A stretch of DNA of 64,000 nt from NCBI GenBank assembly GCA_026410415.1, contig JAPMLR010000002.1, forward strand, positions 124,001 through 188,000, written 5' to 3'. A model generated the notes under the pieces. The model did no database searches, was not told the DNA's origin, and saw only the letters and a program-made list of their open reading frames with translations. The DNA comes from Denitratimonas yunnanensis (SeqCode). Lineage in GTDB: Bacteria; Pseudomonadota; Gammaproteobacteria; Xanthomonadales; Xanthomonadaceae. The position numbers were made by a program, and so were the translations under genes. Shown here in pieces: positions 8,020 to 17,494 of the stretch (its first letter is position 1; the number at the start of each line of letters is the position of its first letter).

Positions 8020-9114
8020 TCACTCCACCGCCTTGCCATCGCGCACGAACGGGTACTTCACGATGCGTGCCGGCAGCAGTTTGCCGCGGATGTCGACGTT
8101 CACCTCGCCGGCGTCACCCGAAGGAATGCGTGCGAACGCGATGGACTTGGCCAGTGTCGGCGAGAACGTGCCCGAGAGGATTTCGCCGTCGCCTGCCGCC
8201 GTGGCCACGCGCTGCCCGTGGCGCAGGATGCCCTTGTCTTCCAGCACCAAACCGACCATGCGGCGCGGCACCCCGGCAGCCTTCTGCGATTCCAGTGCGG
8301 CGCGACCGATGAAGTCACGGCCTTCGTCCAGCGTCACGGTCCAGGCAAGGCCGGCCTCGAAGGGCGTGACATTTTCATCCATGTCCTGACCGTACAGGTT
8401 CATCCCTGCTTCCAGTCGCAGCGTGTCGCGGGCGCCCAGTCCGATGGGCTTCACGCCTGCCTCGACCAGGTGGTTCCAGAACGCGACGGCCTGGTCCTGC
8501 GGCAGCACGATCTCGAAACCGTCCTCGCCGGTGTAACCGGTGCGCGCGACGAACAGTGCCTCGCCGTTCGCGCCCTGCGCATCGGCAGCGCTGAATCGGG
8601 CGAGCGTTTCGACACGTTCGCGATCAGTTGCGGCGATCAGCGGCAGCACCGCGGAGCGTGCGTTCGGGCCCTGCACCGCGATCAACGCCAGCTCGGGTCG
8701 TTCGGTGACCGTCACATCGAACGGTGCGGCTTGCTGTCGGATCCATGCCAGATCCTTGTCGCGGGTCGATGCATTGGTCACGAGGCGGAAGAAATCGTCA
8801 CCCAGGCGATACGCGATCAGGTCGTCGATGACGCCGCCGCGTTCGTTGAGCATGCACGAGTAGATCGCCTTGCCCTGCGTTTTGAGCTTGTCGACGTTGT
8901 TGGCAAGCAGGTGGCGCAGGAACGGCCGCACGTTGTCGCCGTGCAGGTCGATCACGGTCATGTGCGAGACATCGAACATGCCGACGTCGCGACGCACCTG
9001 ATGATGCTCTTCCACCTGCGAGCCGTAGTGGATCGGCATGTCCCAGCCGCCGAAATCGACCATGCGCGCACCGGCGGCGCGGTGGGAGGCGTTGAGGACG
9101 GTCTGCTGGGTCAT
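8020..9114 (-). CDS. gcvT: Glycine cleavage system T protein (aminomethyltransferase)
   Basis: A 364-residue tetrahydrofolate-dependent aminomethyltransferase that releases ammonia and forms 5,10-methylene-THF from the H-protein-bound intermediate. Family landmarks are [15 protein letters not shown] at the N-terminus, FDVSHM, the [12 protein letters not shown] block and the C-terminal [12 protein letters not shown]. The start at 9114 gives the normal N-terminus [11 protein letters not shown]; the frame stays open 270 codons upstream without family similarity. An extended -10 lies just upstream. No glycine-riboswitch-like pair of aptamers can fit in the short leader. Confidence 0.96.
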   Translation of the reverse strand: MTQQTVLNASHRAAGARMVDFGGWDMPIHYGSQVEEHHQVRRDVGMFDVSHMTVIDLHGDNVRPFLRHLLANNVDKLKTQGKAIYSCMLNERGGVIDDLIAYRLGDDFFRLVTNASTRDKDLAWIRQQAAPFDVTVTERPELALIAVQGPNARSAVLPLIAATDRERVETLARFSAADAQGANGEALFVARTGYTGEDGFEIVLPQDQAVAFWNHLVEAGVKPIGLGARDTLRLEAGMNLYGQDMDENVTPFEAGLAWTVTLDEGRDFIGRAALESQKAAGVPRRMVGLVLEDKGILRHGQRVATAAGDGEILSGTFSPTLAKSIAFARIPSGDAGEVNVDIRGKLLPARIVKYPFVRDGKAVE

Positions 9115-9145
9115 GGCGAAGTCTCGAAAAGAAAGCGGAATGCCC

Positions 9146-9151
9146 ATTATC
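9146..9151 (-). promoter_or_regulatory. Extended -10 of the gcvTH promoter
   Basis: Minus-strand TGCGATAAT matches an extended -10 element (TGnTATAAT type). It predicts a start near 9139 and a leader of about 25 nt before the gcvT ATG. No good -35 was seen, as is usual for extended -10 promoters. Confidence 0.4.
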
Positions 9152-9274
9152 GCAGGGGACGCCGTCGCTATCCCATGGCCTGGCAGCCAGCGACCGGCGG
9201 GCTTGAGCGGGCGAGTCTGGCATCGGGAGCTTTTGCCACGCGATGATGTGGCATCACGTCCGGGTAGCGATGCC

Positions 9275-11155
9275 ATGTCCCAATCCCAGTTCAGCCTGTT
9301 GCGTCGACGCCGGTTCCTGCCGTTCTTCCTCACCCAGGCGCTGGGGGCGTTCAACGACAATGTGTTCCGGAATGCATTGATCATTCTGGTGACCTTCCAC
9401 ATCGCCGGACTGACCAGCACCGAGCGCGACCTGTATTCCAACCTCGCGGCCGGGTTGTTCGTGCTGCCGTTCTTCCTGTTCTCCGCGAATGCCGGCCAGT
9501 GGGCGGAGAAGTTCGAGAAGGCGCGTTCGATCCGCCGGATCAAGCTGGCCGAAATCGCCCTGATGCTGCTGGCCGCGATCGCGTTGTGGATGCAATCGCT
9601 GCCGTTGCTGCTCGGCGCGTTGTTCCTGAGTGGCGTGCAGAGTGCGTTGTTCGGGCCGTTGAAGTATTCGATCCTGCCGCAAGCGTTGCGTCCGTCGGAA
9701 CTGGTGGGCGGCAATGCGCTGGTGGAGTCCGGTACGTTTCTCGCGATTCTGCTGGGGACGTTCGCTGGCGGGTGGCTGATGGGGCTTTCCGGCGGGACGC
9801 TTTGGGTCGGCGTGGCGTTGGTCGGCATCGCGTGTGCAGGCTGGATCGCTTCACGTGCCATTCCGGCCGCACCGGCAACCGCGCCCGACCTGACGCTCAA
9901 TTGGAATCCGATCAGCGAAACCTGGCGCAACGTGATGTTCCTGCGCGGTCATCGCGCCGTGCTGAACTCGGTGCTCGGGGTGAGTTGGTTCTGGTTCTTC
10001 GGCTCGGTGTTCCTTGCCCAGCTGCCCAACTACACCCGGCTGTATCTGGGCGGCGATCAAAGCGTCGCGCCGTTGGTGCTGATGCTGTTCGCATTGGGCA
10101 TCGGTGTGGGTTCGTTGTTGTGCGAAGTGTTCTCGCGTCGCACGGTGGAAATCGGACTGGTGCCTTTGGGGGCGCTCGGCATGACCGTGTTCGGCATCGA
10201 TCTGTATTTCGCGCGCCCCGGCATGGCTGTCGCCACCGGGCTGGACTGGCAACAGTTCCTGACCGCGCCCGGCAACCTGCGCATCTGTTTCGATCTGGTG
10301 ATGATCGGCATGTCCGGCGGCTTTTTCACGGTACCGCTGTACGCGTTGATCCAGCAGCGCAGTCCGCGCGATCGGTTGTCGCGCACCATCGCCGCCAACA
10401 ACATCCTCAACGCGGCCTTCATGGTGGGCGCGGCGGTGCTGGCCATCGTGCTGCTCAACAGCGGCCTCAACGTGCCGCAACTGCTGCTGGTGGTGGCGGT
10501 ACTCAACGCGCTGGTGGCGCTGTACATCTTCACCCTGGTGCCCGAGTTCCTCGCGCGCTTCGTTGCCTACCTGGCCGCCAAGACGCTGTACCGTCTGGAT
10601 GTGCAACACATCGAGCGGGTGCCGAACGAAGGCCCGGCACTGATCGTCTGCAACCACGTCAGTTACATGGACGCGATCCTGATCCTCGGCGCGGTGCCGC
10701 GTCCGACGCGCTTTGTCATGTACCACCGCATCTTCGACATCCCCGGCATGAACATCGTGTTCCGAGCCACCCGCGCCATTCCGATTGCCGGCGCGAAGGA
10801 AAACCCGGAACTGATGGAGCGCGCCTTCACGCAGATCGACGCGGCGCTGGCCGAAGGCGAGCTGGTCTGCATCTTCCCCGAAGGCGGACTGACGCTGGAC
10901 GGCGATATCGCGCCGTTCCGCAAAGGCGTGGAACGCATCCTCGCCACGCGCCCGGTGCCGGTGGTACCGATGGCGTTGCGCGGCATGTGGGCGAGCATGT
11001 GGAGCCGGCGCGATTCGCGGCTCTCCCGGCTGCGCCTGCCGCGCCGTTTCCGTGCCCATGTCGAACTGGTCGTCGGGGAGCCGATTGCGCCAGAGCACGT
11101 CAACGCCGGAGCACTGGAATCGCAGGTTCGGGAGCTGCGTGGCGACGCGCGCTGA
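9275..11155 (+). CDS. MFS transporter fused to 1-acylglycerol-3-phosphate acyltransferase
   Basis: A 626-residue two-domain membrane protein. Residues 1-420 form about twelve hydrophobic segments of the major facilitator type, starting [22 protein letters not shown] as in LplT-like lysophospholipid transporters. The rest is a PlsC-type acyltransferase with HX4D as HVSYMD (about 461-466) and the [11 protein letters not shown] block (about 533). By analogy with the LplT-Aas system it should flip and re-acylate lysophospholipids; there is no acyl-ACP synthetase domain. The ATG at 9275 is chosen because the family begins there; the preceding open frame overlaps gcvT antisense. Confidence 0.9.
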   Translation: MSQSQFSLLRRRRFLPFFLTQALGAFNDNVFRNALIILVTFHIAGLTSTERDLYSNLAAGLFVLPFFLFSANAGQWAEKFEKARSIRRIKLAEIALMLLAAIALWMQSLPLLLGALFLSGVQSALFGPLKYSILPQALRPSELVGGNALVESGTFLAILLGTFAGGWLMGLSGGTLWVGVALVGIACAGWIASRAIPAAPATAPDLTLNWNPISETWRNVMFLRGHRAVLNSVLGVSWFWFFGSVFLAQLPNYTRLYLGGDQSVAPLVLMLFALGIGVGSLLCEVFSRRTVEIGLVPLGALGMTVFGIDLYFARPGMAVATGLDWQQFLTAPGNLRICFDLVMIGMSGGFFTVPLYALIQQRSPRDRLSRTIAANNILNAAFMVGAAVLAIVLLNSGLNVPQLLLVVAVLNALVALYIFTLVPEFLARFVAYLAAKTLYRLDVQHIERVPNEGPALIVCNHVSYMDAILILGAVPRPTRFVMYHRIFDIPGMNIVFRATRAIPIAGAKENPELMERAFTQIDAALAEGELVCIFPEGGLTLDGDIAPFRKGVERILATRPVPVVPMALRGMWASMWSRRDSRLSRLRLPRRFRAHVELVVGEPIAPEHVNAGALESQVRELRGDAR

Positions 11156-11218
11156 GTTCCGACTGTCGGGTGGTCGAGCCGATCAGGCCGAACGGATGAA
11201 TCCGGCGGAGGTTGCCGG

Positions 11219-11704
11219 TCAGGTTGTCGCCTTCAGACGCTCCATGTCGACCCGCACGAACAGACAATCGGCCTTGGCGGTGACTTCGCCATCGACGATG
11301 ACCTCGCACAGCACACGGGTCTTGCGCCCCACGTCGCCGTCCACGCTTGCGCGCAACGTCAGTTCCCGACCCATCGGTGTCGGCTTGAGGTAATCGATGC
11401 CCAAGTGCGCCGTCACGCAGTGGATGCCGGGCAAGGTGTCAGGTTTGCGCCCCTCGGTGCGGTAGTGATGCGCCATGGCGGTCCAGTTGCCGTGGCAATC
11501 GATCAGCATGGCGAGCAGCCCGCCATATACCAAGCCCGGCCAACCGGCGAACTCTTCGCGCGGTGTATGGACAGCGACAACATGGATGCCGTCCTCGTGC
11601 CAGCGGCTCTTGATTCGCAATCCGGTGGGGTGGTTCCGCCCGCAGCCGTAGCAATTGCCTTCCGGGTGGGCGAGATCCTGCAGCGCAGGAAGTTCGATCG
11701 ACAT
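11219..11704 (-). CDS. Hotdog-fold PaaI-type thioesterase
   Basis: A 161-residue hotdog protein of the PaaI/YbgC superfamily with the N-terminal CYGCGRNHPTGLRIKSRW signature, a central GLVYGGLLAMLIDCHGNW helix and DYLKPTPMGREL. Such proteins hydrolyse acyl-CoA thioesters; substrate is unknown. A start 28 codons upstream (11788) is open but would run across the 6S RNA promoter and does not resemble the family, so MSIELPAL is used. It is convergent with the MFS-acyltransferase gene. Confidence 0.8.
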   Translation of the reverse strand: MSIELPALQDLAHPEGNCYGCGRNHPTGLRIKSRWHEDGIHVVAVHTPREEFAGWPGLVYGGLLAMLIDCHGNWTAMAHHYRTEGRKPDTLPGIHCVTAHLGIDYLKPTPMGRELTLRASVDGDVGRKTRVLCEVIVDGEVTAKADCLFVRVDMERLKATT

Positions 11705-11758
11705 GATGACGCAACCAAGATGAATCCAGGGGCGAGGATGGTAGGACAAATCCGTGCC

Positions 11759-11785
11759 TTGATCGGTGTGCTGCGCTACCATGAT
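11759..11785 (+). promoter_or_regulatory. 6S RNA promoter
   Basis: TTGATC (11759-11764) and CATGAT (11780-11785) are separated by 15 bp and predict initiation at about 11791, exactly where the base-paired 5' end of the 6S RNA begins. The spacing is a little short, so the -35 assignment is tentative. Confidence 0.45.
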
Positions 11786-11790
11786 CACGG

Positions 11791-11974
11791 CAACCTCTGC
11801 CGTGTCCGACAGCGTACGCTTACATTTGCCTTGACCCTAATGAACGACCCCGGGGACGCGATACCAAGGCCGGCGCGCATGCCCGCCACGAGCGGTAAGC
11901 CCGACGCCGAGTGAGCGTTCCCACCTGATCCTCGGGATCAAGGTCGTTTCGTACGCATCGCCACGGTGGAGGCT
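11791..11974 (+). ncRNA. ssrS: 6S RNA
   Basis: About 184 nt of non-coding sequence directly upstream of the folate cyclo-ligase gene, the classical place of ssrS in gammaproteobacteria. The fold fits 6S: terminal stem CCTCTGCCGTG (11794-11804) with CACGGTGGAGG (11962-11972); a second helix GCGTACG (11812-11818) with CGTACGC (11950-11956); an apical stem GGGGACGC with GCGTTCCC (11915-11922); and a 3' hairpin CCTGATCC/GGATCAAGG resembling that of the E. coli RNA. 6S RNA binds sigma-70 RNA polymerase at the open-complex-like bulge in stationary phase. No ORF spans it. Confidence 0.85.
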
Positions 11975-12002
11975 GCTCTTTTCCTCTTCGATTCCCCGGC
12001 CG

Positions 12003-12593
12003 ATGACTTCAGCTTCCGACGCACGCATGTCGCTGCGCGCAGCGATGCGCGAACGCCGCCTGGCCTTGCCGGCGCGCGAGCGTATCGCCGCCGCGGATGC
12101 GTTGGCCGAGCAACTGCGCAGCCTGCCGGAACTCGCCACGTCCGGCCATGTCGCCGGCTATTGGGCGATGCAAGGCGAGATTTCGTTGCATGCCCTGCTT
12201 TCGCCCGCGCCTCGCTTCATCTACTGCCTGCCGTGCCTCGCACCGGAGCGACATCTGCGTTTTGCGCCGTGGCGCTTTGGCGACGCGCTGGTGCAGAACC
12301 GCTACGGAATTCCCGAACCCGATCTTTCGCCGGAGTCGCTGCTCGCGCCTGAAGCCATGGATGTGGTGTTGGTGCCGTTGACCGCGTTCGACCGCCATGC
12401 CGTCCGGCTTGGCGCGGGCGGCGGCTATTACGACCGCAGTTTTGCCTTCCTGCAGGCGATGCCGCGCCCGGCGAGGCCGTTGCTCGTGGGTGTGGGCTAC
12501 GACTTTCAAGAGGCGCCCGAGGTGCCGGCTGAAGCGTGGGATGTGCCGATGGATGTGATCGTCACCGACGCCCGTATCTTGCGGCGCGGGTAA
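12003..12593 (+). CDS. ygfA: 5-formyltetrahydrofolate cyclo-ligase
   Basis: A 196-residue enzyme converting 5-formyl-THF to 5,10-methenyl-THF with ATP. The family C-terminal signature is LGAGGGYYDRSFAFL, preceded by VLVPLTAFDRHAVRLG; the N-terminus carries the LRAAMRERRLALP helix. It begins 28 bases after the end of the 6S RNA and is probably co-transcribed with it, as known for ssrS-ygfA. A second ATG eight codons in (MSLRAAM) is also possible. Confidence 0.92.
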   Translation: MTSASDARMSLRAAMRERRLALPARERIAAADALAEQLRSLPELATSGHVAGYWAMQGEISLHALLSPAPRFIYCLPCLAPERHLRFAPWRFGDALVQNRYGIPEPDLSPESLLAPEAMDVVLVPLTAFDRHAVRLGAGGGYYDRSFAFLQAMPRPARPLLVGVGYDFQEAPEVPAEAWDVPMDVIVTDARILRRG

Positions 12594-12624
12594 AATGGCG
12601 CGTTCCCTGTCCCGTCCGCGTGCC

Positions 12625-13080
12625 ATGGCCTACTGGTTGATGAAATCCGAGCCGGAGGAATTCTCCATCGACGATCTCGCTGCGCGTGGCCGTGAGCCAT
12701 GGACCGGCGTGCGCAATTACCAGGCGCGCAACTTCATGCGCGACGGGATGGCGATTGGCGACGGCGTCTTTTTCTATCACTCCAATTGCGCCGTGCCAGG
12801 CATCGTCGGCGTTGCCCGCGTGGCTTCCAGCGCGTATCCGGACCCCACGCAGTTCGATCCGGAAAGCGACTACTTCGACCTCAGGTCCTCGCCGGACGCG
12901 CCGCGCTGGCAGATGGTGGACGTCGCCTTCGAGCGCAAGTTGCCACGCACGATTTCGCTCGACGAGTTGCGTTTCCACGCCGGCACGCTGGGGGATTTTC
13001 CCTTGTTGGCCCGAGGCAATCGCCTCTCCGTGCTGCCGGTGACCGAACACCAGTGGAATGCCATTCTTGCGCTGCCGTGA
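12625..13080 (+). CDS. EVE domain protein
   Basis: A 151-residue stand-alone EVE domain (PUA-like fold, thymocyte nuclear protein 1 family): MAYWLMKSEPEEFSIDDL, WTGVRNYQARNFMRDGM, GDGVFFYHSNC and the C-terminal RLSVLPVTEHQWNAIL. EVE proteins are thought to read modified bases in DNA or RNA; the ligand here is unknown. An ATG at 12595, two bases after the ygfA stop, would add ten residues, but the family begins at MAYW. Part of the ygfA-EVE-rpiA-chorismatase run. Confidence 0.9.
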   Translation: MAYWLMKSEPEEFSIDDLAARGREPWTGVRNYQARNFMRDGMAIGDGVFFYHSNCAVPGIVGVARVASSAYPDPTQFDPESDYFDLRSSPDAPRWQMVDVAFERKLPRTISLDELRFHAGTLGDFPLLARGNRLSVLPVTEHQWNAILALP

Positions 13081-13107
13081 GCCGCGCCCTTGCCACAGGA
13101 AATGCCC

Positions 13108-13773
13108 ATGTCTACCGATCGTGAAAACGCCAAGCGCCTTTCGGCCGAGCGCGCGCTGGAGTACGTCGAGCGCGGTTCGGTGATCGGTGTCGGTACCGGC
13201 TCCACGGTGCGCTGGTTCATCGAAGCCCTCGGACGTGAGCGCGGGCTGATCGACGGCGCCGTCTCCAGCTCCGAGCAGAGCACCGCGCTGCTGCGTCAGC
13301 ATGGCATCGATGTCCTCGATCTCAACGCCGCCGGGCCGCTGGGCCTTTACGTGGATGGTGCGGACGAATGTGATCCGCAGCGTCATCTGATCAAGGGCGG
13401 TGGCGCGGCGCTGACGCGCGAAAAGATCATTGCCGCCGCGAGCGAGCGCTTCGTCTGCGTGATCGACGCCAGCAAGCGCGTGGATGTCCTTGGGCGCTTT
13501 CCATTGCCGGTCGAAGTGATTCCGATGGCGCGCAGCCACGTGGCACGCGAGCTGTTCAAGCTGGGCGGCCAGCCAGTCTGGCGCGACGGCGTGGTGACCG
13601 ACAACGGCAACTGGATTCTCGACGTGCACGGACTGTCGATCACCGATCCGGTGGCGATGGAAGCGACCATCAACCAGATCGTTGGCGTCGTCAGTGTCGG
13701 ATTGTTCGCCGCGCGCCCTGCCGACGTGGTGATCGCAGATGGTGAAATCGTCGCGGGGCCGAAGCCGACGTGA
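13108..13773 (+). CDS. rpiA: Ribose-5-phosphate isomerase A
   Basis: A 221-residue RpiA of the non-oxidative pentose phosphate pathway, interconverting ribose 5-phosphate and ribulose 5-phosphate. Motifs present: [13 protein letters not shown] (phosphate loop), DGADECDP (catalytic Asp region) and [14 protein letters not shown] (catalytic Lys). AGGA lies nine bases before the ATG at 13108; an upstream in-frame ATG at 13093 lacks such a site. The stop overlaps the GTG start of the next gene. Confidence 0.96.
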   Translation: MSTDRENAKRLSAERALEYVERGSVIGVGTGSTVRWFIEALGRERGLIDGAVSSSEQSTALLRQHGIDVLDLNAAGPLGLYVDGADECDPQRHLIKGGGAALTREKIIAAASERFVCVIDASKRVDVLGRFPLPVEVIPMARSHVARELFKLGGQPVWRDGVVTDNGNWILDVHGLSITDPVAMEATINQIVGVVSVGLFAARPADVVIADGEIVAGPKPT

Positions 13774-14657
13774 GTGGAATCCTGGTCAGTTTTTCGGACG
13801 CTGCAGAGGCCCTGCTGCGTTTCTCTTTCGGCCCCGGGCGCGAAGAGGCCGTGCAGGTGGCCTGCCCGTGGTTGGGCGGTCCCGAGTCGCCGGAGAGCTG
13901 GGTTGCCGATTCTGGCGACTTCACGTCCATTCGCGTCGAAGTGCGGGAGCGCGAGGGAGACATCGAAGCTGCCGCGCGCGAGGCCTATAACGACTTGCTC
14001 GCACAGGTGCGAGGTTCGCGCCGTCCCTATCTGATCCGCATCTGGAACTATCTGGACGCCATCAACGATGGCGACGGTGATGGTGAGCGCTATCGTCGTT
14101 TCTGTCTGGGCCGGGCCGTGGCCGTGGATGCGCAGTTCAACGATCCGCCGCCGGCCGCCACGGGCATCGGGCACGCGCATTCCACCGGAATCGTGCAGCT
14201 GGTCGCGTTGTGTTCGTCACGCCCGGCGATCGCGCTGGAAAACCCGCGCCAGACCCCTGCGTGGCGGTATCCGCGCGATTACGGTCCGGTGTCGCCGGGC
14301 TTCTCGCGCGGTGCGCTGGTGGGCGAGGGACAGGACATGCGTCTGCTGGCGTCCGGCACGGCCAGCATTGTCGGCCATCGTTCGCTGCACGAGGGCGACG
14401 TTCGTGCCCAATTGCGCGAGGCACTCGCCAACCTCGATGCGCTGCTCGGTCAATCCGTCGTGCATGGCGCCCCGACCTTCGCACTGAAGGAGCCGGCCGC
14501 ATTGCGGGTGTACCTGCGCAATCCGGCCGATCTGGCCGCCGTGCAGGAAGAGATGGCCGCTGCCGGCATCGCTCCGGCGAACGTCATCTACGTGCACGGC
14601 GACATCTGCCGGCGCGAACTGCTGGTGGAACTGGAAGGCGTGTTCGCGCCGGCGTAG
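13770..14657 (+). CDS. Chorismatase, XanB2/FkbO-Hyg5-like
   Basis: A 295-residue chorismatase-family protein (RutC-like fold). Supporting blocks are [28 protein letters not shown], the [19 protein letters not shown] region and the [19 protein letters not shown] motif. Xanthomonas XanB2 turns chorismate into 3- and 4-hydroxybenzoate for xanthomonadin, ubiquinone and DSF-type signalling; FkbO and Hyg5 are other branches. Which product forms cannot be told from sequence. It starts with GTG overlapping the rpiA stop by four bases, so it is translationally coupled to rpiA. It is convergent with the next gene, with only three bases between. Confidence 0.8.
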   Translation: MSGILVSFSDAAEALLRFSFGPGREEAVQVACPWLGGPESPESWVADSGDFTSIRVEVREREGDIEAAAREAYNDLLAQVRGSRRPYLIRIWNYLDAINDGDGDGERYRRFCLGRAVAVDAQFNDPPPAATGIGHAHSTGIVQLVALCSSRPAIALENPRQTPAWRYPRDYGPVSPGFSRGALVGEGQDMRLLASGTASIVGHRSLHEGDVRAQLREALANLDALLGQSVVHGAPTFALKEPAALRVYLRNPADLAAVQEEMAAAGIAPANVIYVHGDICRRELLVELEGVFAPA

Positions 14658-14660
14658 CGA

Positions 14661-16460
14661 TCAGCGCACCAGCGCCATGCGCTGGCGGAATTCGATGCCC
14701 TTGGCGGTGAATTCCACGGTCATTTCCAGCCAGTCGATGTGGCGCGCATAAATCTCTTCCAGCAGATCTGCGTTGATCACCAGTTCCTCGCGTTCCGCAT
14801 CGGGAAGGTCCGTGCTCGCTTCGCGCATCAGGCGGGCCACCTCACTGATCAACGCGCCGCGATAGCGTACGTAAAGCAACGGCTGTGCATCGCCGGTGGA
14901 CTGCAGGTACGCCGGCAGGCGGGCCTCCTGATCCGCACCGATGGCAATGCCGAGCGCATTCGGCGCGAGCGCGACGAAGGCCGGTTGCTTGATGAACTCG
15001 TCCAGCGCCTCGGTCGGGAGACGTTGCGGTCGCGAATCCGGCTGCAACGACAAACCGGCCAGTTGCGGCACGAAGCTTCGCGCCGTCGCAATCAGGCCGG
15101 CTGGATTGTCCGAGCCGATCACCAGTCGGGCGGCAAGGTCACGCAGTCCCCATTCGGTCGAATCCAATTCGATCCTGTCCAGCGCCAGCAGCATGCTGTT
15201 GAACATCGGTCCGGCGGCATAGACGGCCGGATTGCTCAGGCCGTTCCGGGTGGCCGTGGAAAGCTCGTTCAACGCGGTCAGCGCCTCGCAGCTCCACGGT
15301 TGCTTTCTCGTCGCGGCATCAAGCGCGTTGGCCAGGGATGGCAATGCGGAAACTTTCATAGCCATGCCGAACAGGCCCAGCGCATCGTCCTTGACCTGAA
15401 GGCCGGGCATCGGCACGCGCAACGACTGCAGGTGAGTGGCGATGGCAGCGGAGGTATCGATGCGCGACAGCGCCTCGATCCCGTCCGCGTCCATCCGGGT
15501 GTAGCCGACGATCAGGCGCGGGATGGCCTCCGACAATGTGGAAAGCCCGGTGTCGCAATCGGACGGAAAGTTCGGCTTCTCGATCCCCAGTGGCGCAAGG
15601 AATGCGGATTCCAGTTCCGTCGCCGGTGTCTGGAACTGCGCCAGCAGACGGCGCACGTCGAGATAGCCGCTGCCGAACGGTGTGAAGCCTTCGGCCTGAT
15701 TGAGTGTCTGGAGTTCGCCGCCGTCGGCCAGCGAACGCATCGGACGCTCAAGCCCGAGCAGCGTGCGCAGTGCGCTTTCGCTGTCCGCGGGTGCCACGGT
15801 GACGACGAGATGGTTGCCCACGATCGCGACGATGCCCTGGACAGGCACGTCGGGTGCCGCAATGCGCCAACCGCTGTCTACGCCCTCCAGTTGCAGTGGC
15901 TCGAAGGATTCGCCGGTGGCCCGTTGCAGCCGATCGACCAAGGCGCGAAACGCTGCGGGATCGGCCAGTACCGTGCGCGACACGGGCACCAATCCGATGC
16001 CGTAGATCGCCATGCGAGCATGGTCGGGATGGAAACCGAGCCGCGCCATCAGCGCGGCGCCGTCGGGTGCAGCTGCCAATTCGGCGTCGATCGCGCGCAG
16101 CCAGGCACGTGCACGCTGCGCGGTGGCGGCGTCCATCGCAGGCTCGACGTCGATTTCGCCGGAGGCATCCGATGCCTCGACTTCGGGCCTGGTCGTGTCG
16201 TCATCGAGTGCGTCGAGTCCCGTCAGCACGCGGCCGATCTGCTGCCGCCAGTTCGTGATCTGGGGATCCATGTGCGCCAGATAGCGCTTCATCGCCTCGG
16301 CAGGCGGAGGCGTGATGTTGCCGAACACGTACGGTGTATCCGCAGGTGCGAACGCCAGCGGATCGTCATGCCCGATGGCCGTGTCGCCACCCCGCCCGAA
16401 CCACAGCCATGCCAATACCGCCGCCGCAATGACGGCGAGCACGATCCCTGCCTTGCGCAT
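14661..16460 (-). CDS. Membrane-anchored or exported protein of unknown function
   Basis: A 599-residue protein with an N-terminal hydrophobic segment (MRKAGIVLAVIAAAVLAWLWF) that acts as anchor or uncleaved signal, then an extended soluble region with Asp/Ala/Leu-rich helices. I do not recognise the family; the text (FAPADTPYVFGNI near the start, several 'ALVDRL', 'GIEALSRID' segments) is reminiscent of DUF3352-like proteins, which is only a guess. GGGGA eight bases upstream supports the start at 16460 over the longer open frame. Confidence 0.7.
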   Translation of the reverse strand: MRKAGIVLAVIAAAVLAWLWFGRGGDTAIGHDDPLAFAPADTPYVFGNITPPPAEAMKRYLAHMDPQITNWRQQIGRVLTGLDALDDDTTRPEVEASDASGEIDVEPAMDAATAQRARAWLRAIDAELAAAPDGAALMARLGFHPDHARMAIYGIGLVPVSRTVLADPAAFRALVDRLQRATGESFEPLQLEGVDSGWRIAAPDVPVQGIVAIVGNHLVVTVAPADSESALRTLLGLERPMRSLADGGELQTLNQAEGFTPFGSGYLDVRRLLAQFQTPATELESAFLAPLGIEKPNFPSDCDTGLSTLSEAIPRLIVGYTRMDADGIEALSRIDTSAAIATHLQSLRVPMPGLQVKDDALGLFGMAMKVSALPSLANALDAATRKQPWSCEALTALNELSTATRNGLSNPAVYAAGPMFNSMLLALDRIELDSTEWGLRDLAARLVIGSDNPAGLIATARSFVPQLAGLSLQPDSRPQRLPTEALDEFIKQPAFVALAPNALGIAIGADQEARLPAYLQSTGDAQPLLYVRYRGALISEVARLMREASTDLPDAEREELVINADLLEEIYARHIDWLEMTVEFTAKGIEFRQRMALVR

Positions 16461-16979
16461 TATCGATCCCCGGGTGGTGAGTGGCGGCATTGTAGGGGGT
16501 GGCCTGCACCAGCCGCAGCATGGCGAAATGCAAGCCAAGAGCGATCCTTCACCATGCACGCCGCGCAACATCTGACCGACGTTCGATCGGGAGCCTGCGT
16601 TGCTCAAGCGCTGGCGTGGTGCCTGTTGATCATCACGCGCCGGTAATGGCCATGCCCGCGTCTGCGCGACGGGGTGCCGGCGCGTGTCGTGCTGCAGTGC
16701 GGCCGGGCCCGGTCTTCTGATCCGCGTCGAGCGGACGAGGAGGCGAAGCGATCATTCGAACCCAGGCCGGCGCGCGGTAAGGCGACAGGATCAGGCGCGA
16801 GCAGTGGTCAGCGTGGAGGAACACGGCCGATCTGATCGGCGTGCGCCTTTCAGGCAGGAAGCAAAGGTCGCGCAGCCCACATACGAAGGCACTGGCGCAG
16901 GGTGTCGCGCGAGGGCCCAGGTCGTCGCGGAACACGTCACTCGGACGGGATTTCCAATCCTCCGGCAGGCAAAGATCCA
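16461..16979. other. Intergenic DNA, nothing recognised
   Basis: About 520 bases with open frames on both strands but no ribosome sites or family resemblance. No strong hairpins or promoter boxes stand out. It may be decayed coding sequence. Confidence 0.4.
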
Positions 16980-17315
16980 TCACGCACGCTCCCGATAACC
17001 GTTGCGGGAAGAGCAGATGCTCAACGTCAGCAACGCACATGCGGCTGTCCATCCGAGTGATTTGGACGGGGTCCGGGAGCCCGAGCTTGCGATGTCAGGA
17101 GGTGGCCGCAAGCCTGACACTGTTGCTCTGGCGTCGCCTTCCCCGTGCGAATCGAGTTCAAAGTGAAGCGCAGTGGTCGCCGGAGCCTGACACGCGTGCG
17201 GCGCTCCGGTCGCATCCGCCATCGGCGTGGCGAGTGCGGCCAACATCGCGGTGCTGCCGGCAAAGCGTTGGCTGCGTGACCGGAACAGGGAGGGTTTGCG
17301 GGTTTCGCGGCACAT
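16980..17315 (-). CDS. Possible small exported protein with C-terminal membrane tail
   Basis: A 111-residue open frame. GGAG lies seven bases before the ATG at 17315. The N-terminus looks like a weak signal peptide (basic to residue 18, then AGSTAMLAALATPMADA), and the C-terminus has SLGWTAACALLTLSICSS followed by RNGYRER, the tripartite layout (short motif, hydrophobic helix, basic end) of surface-sorting tails. No known sorting motif is matched exactly. The third codon positions are GC-rich as in neighbours. It is read divergently from the PdsR-type regulator 180 bases away. Could be a chance frame. Confidence 0.35.
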   Translation of the reverse strand: MCRETRKPSLFRSRSQRFAGSTAMLAALATPMADATGAPHACQAPATTALHFELDSHGEGDARATVSGLRPPPDIASSGSRTPSKSLGWTAACALLTLSICSSRNGYRERA

Positions 17316-17494
17316 GGGTGGTCTCCGACACGGACAACGGGTCCGCGTGATGTCCATGACAACGCCGGCGCAAGCCGAACACGCGGCGCAACCGGGCCGC
17401 ATGCAGGATCGAATCTGGCAATTTGCGGGCAGCGCGTTGTCGCATCGGGCCGTCGCACCTATTCTCGCGACAGGTCGTCATGGAGCCCGAGCGC

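Noticed and set aside
9115..9274. Glycine riboswitch before gcvT
   Set aside because: The predicted leader is about 25 nt and no tandem aptamer fold was seen in the 160-base gap.
14739..16646. A 635-codon plus-strand open frame opposite the exported protein gene
   Set aside because: The minus-strand gene has a signal-like N-terminus and a ribosome site; the plus frame reads as Arg/Gln/His-rich shadow.
16633..17052. 139-codon minus-strand frame upstream of the PdsR-like gene
   Set aside because: No ribosome site, odd Cys/Arg-rich composition, and it overlaps the more credible 16980-17315 frame.
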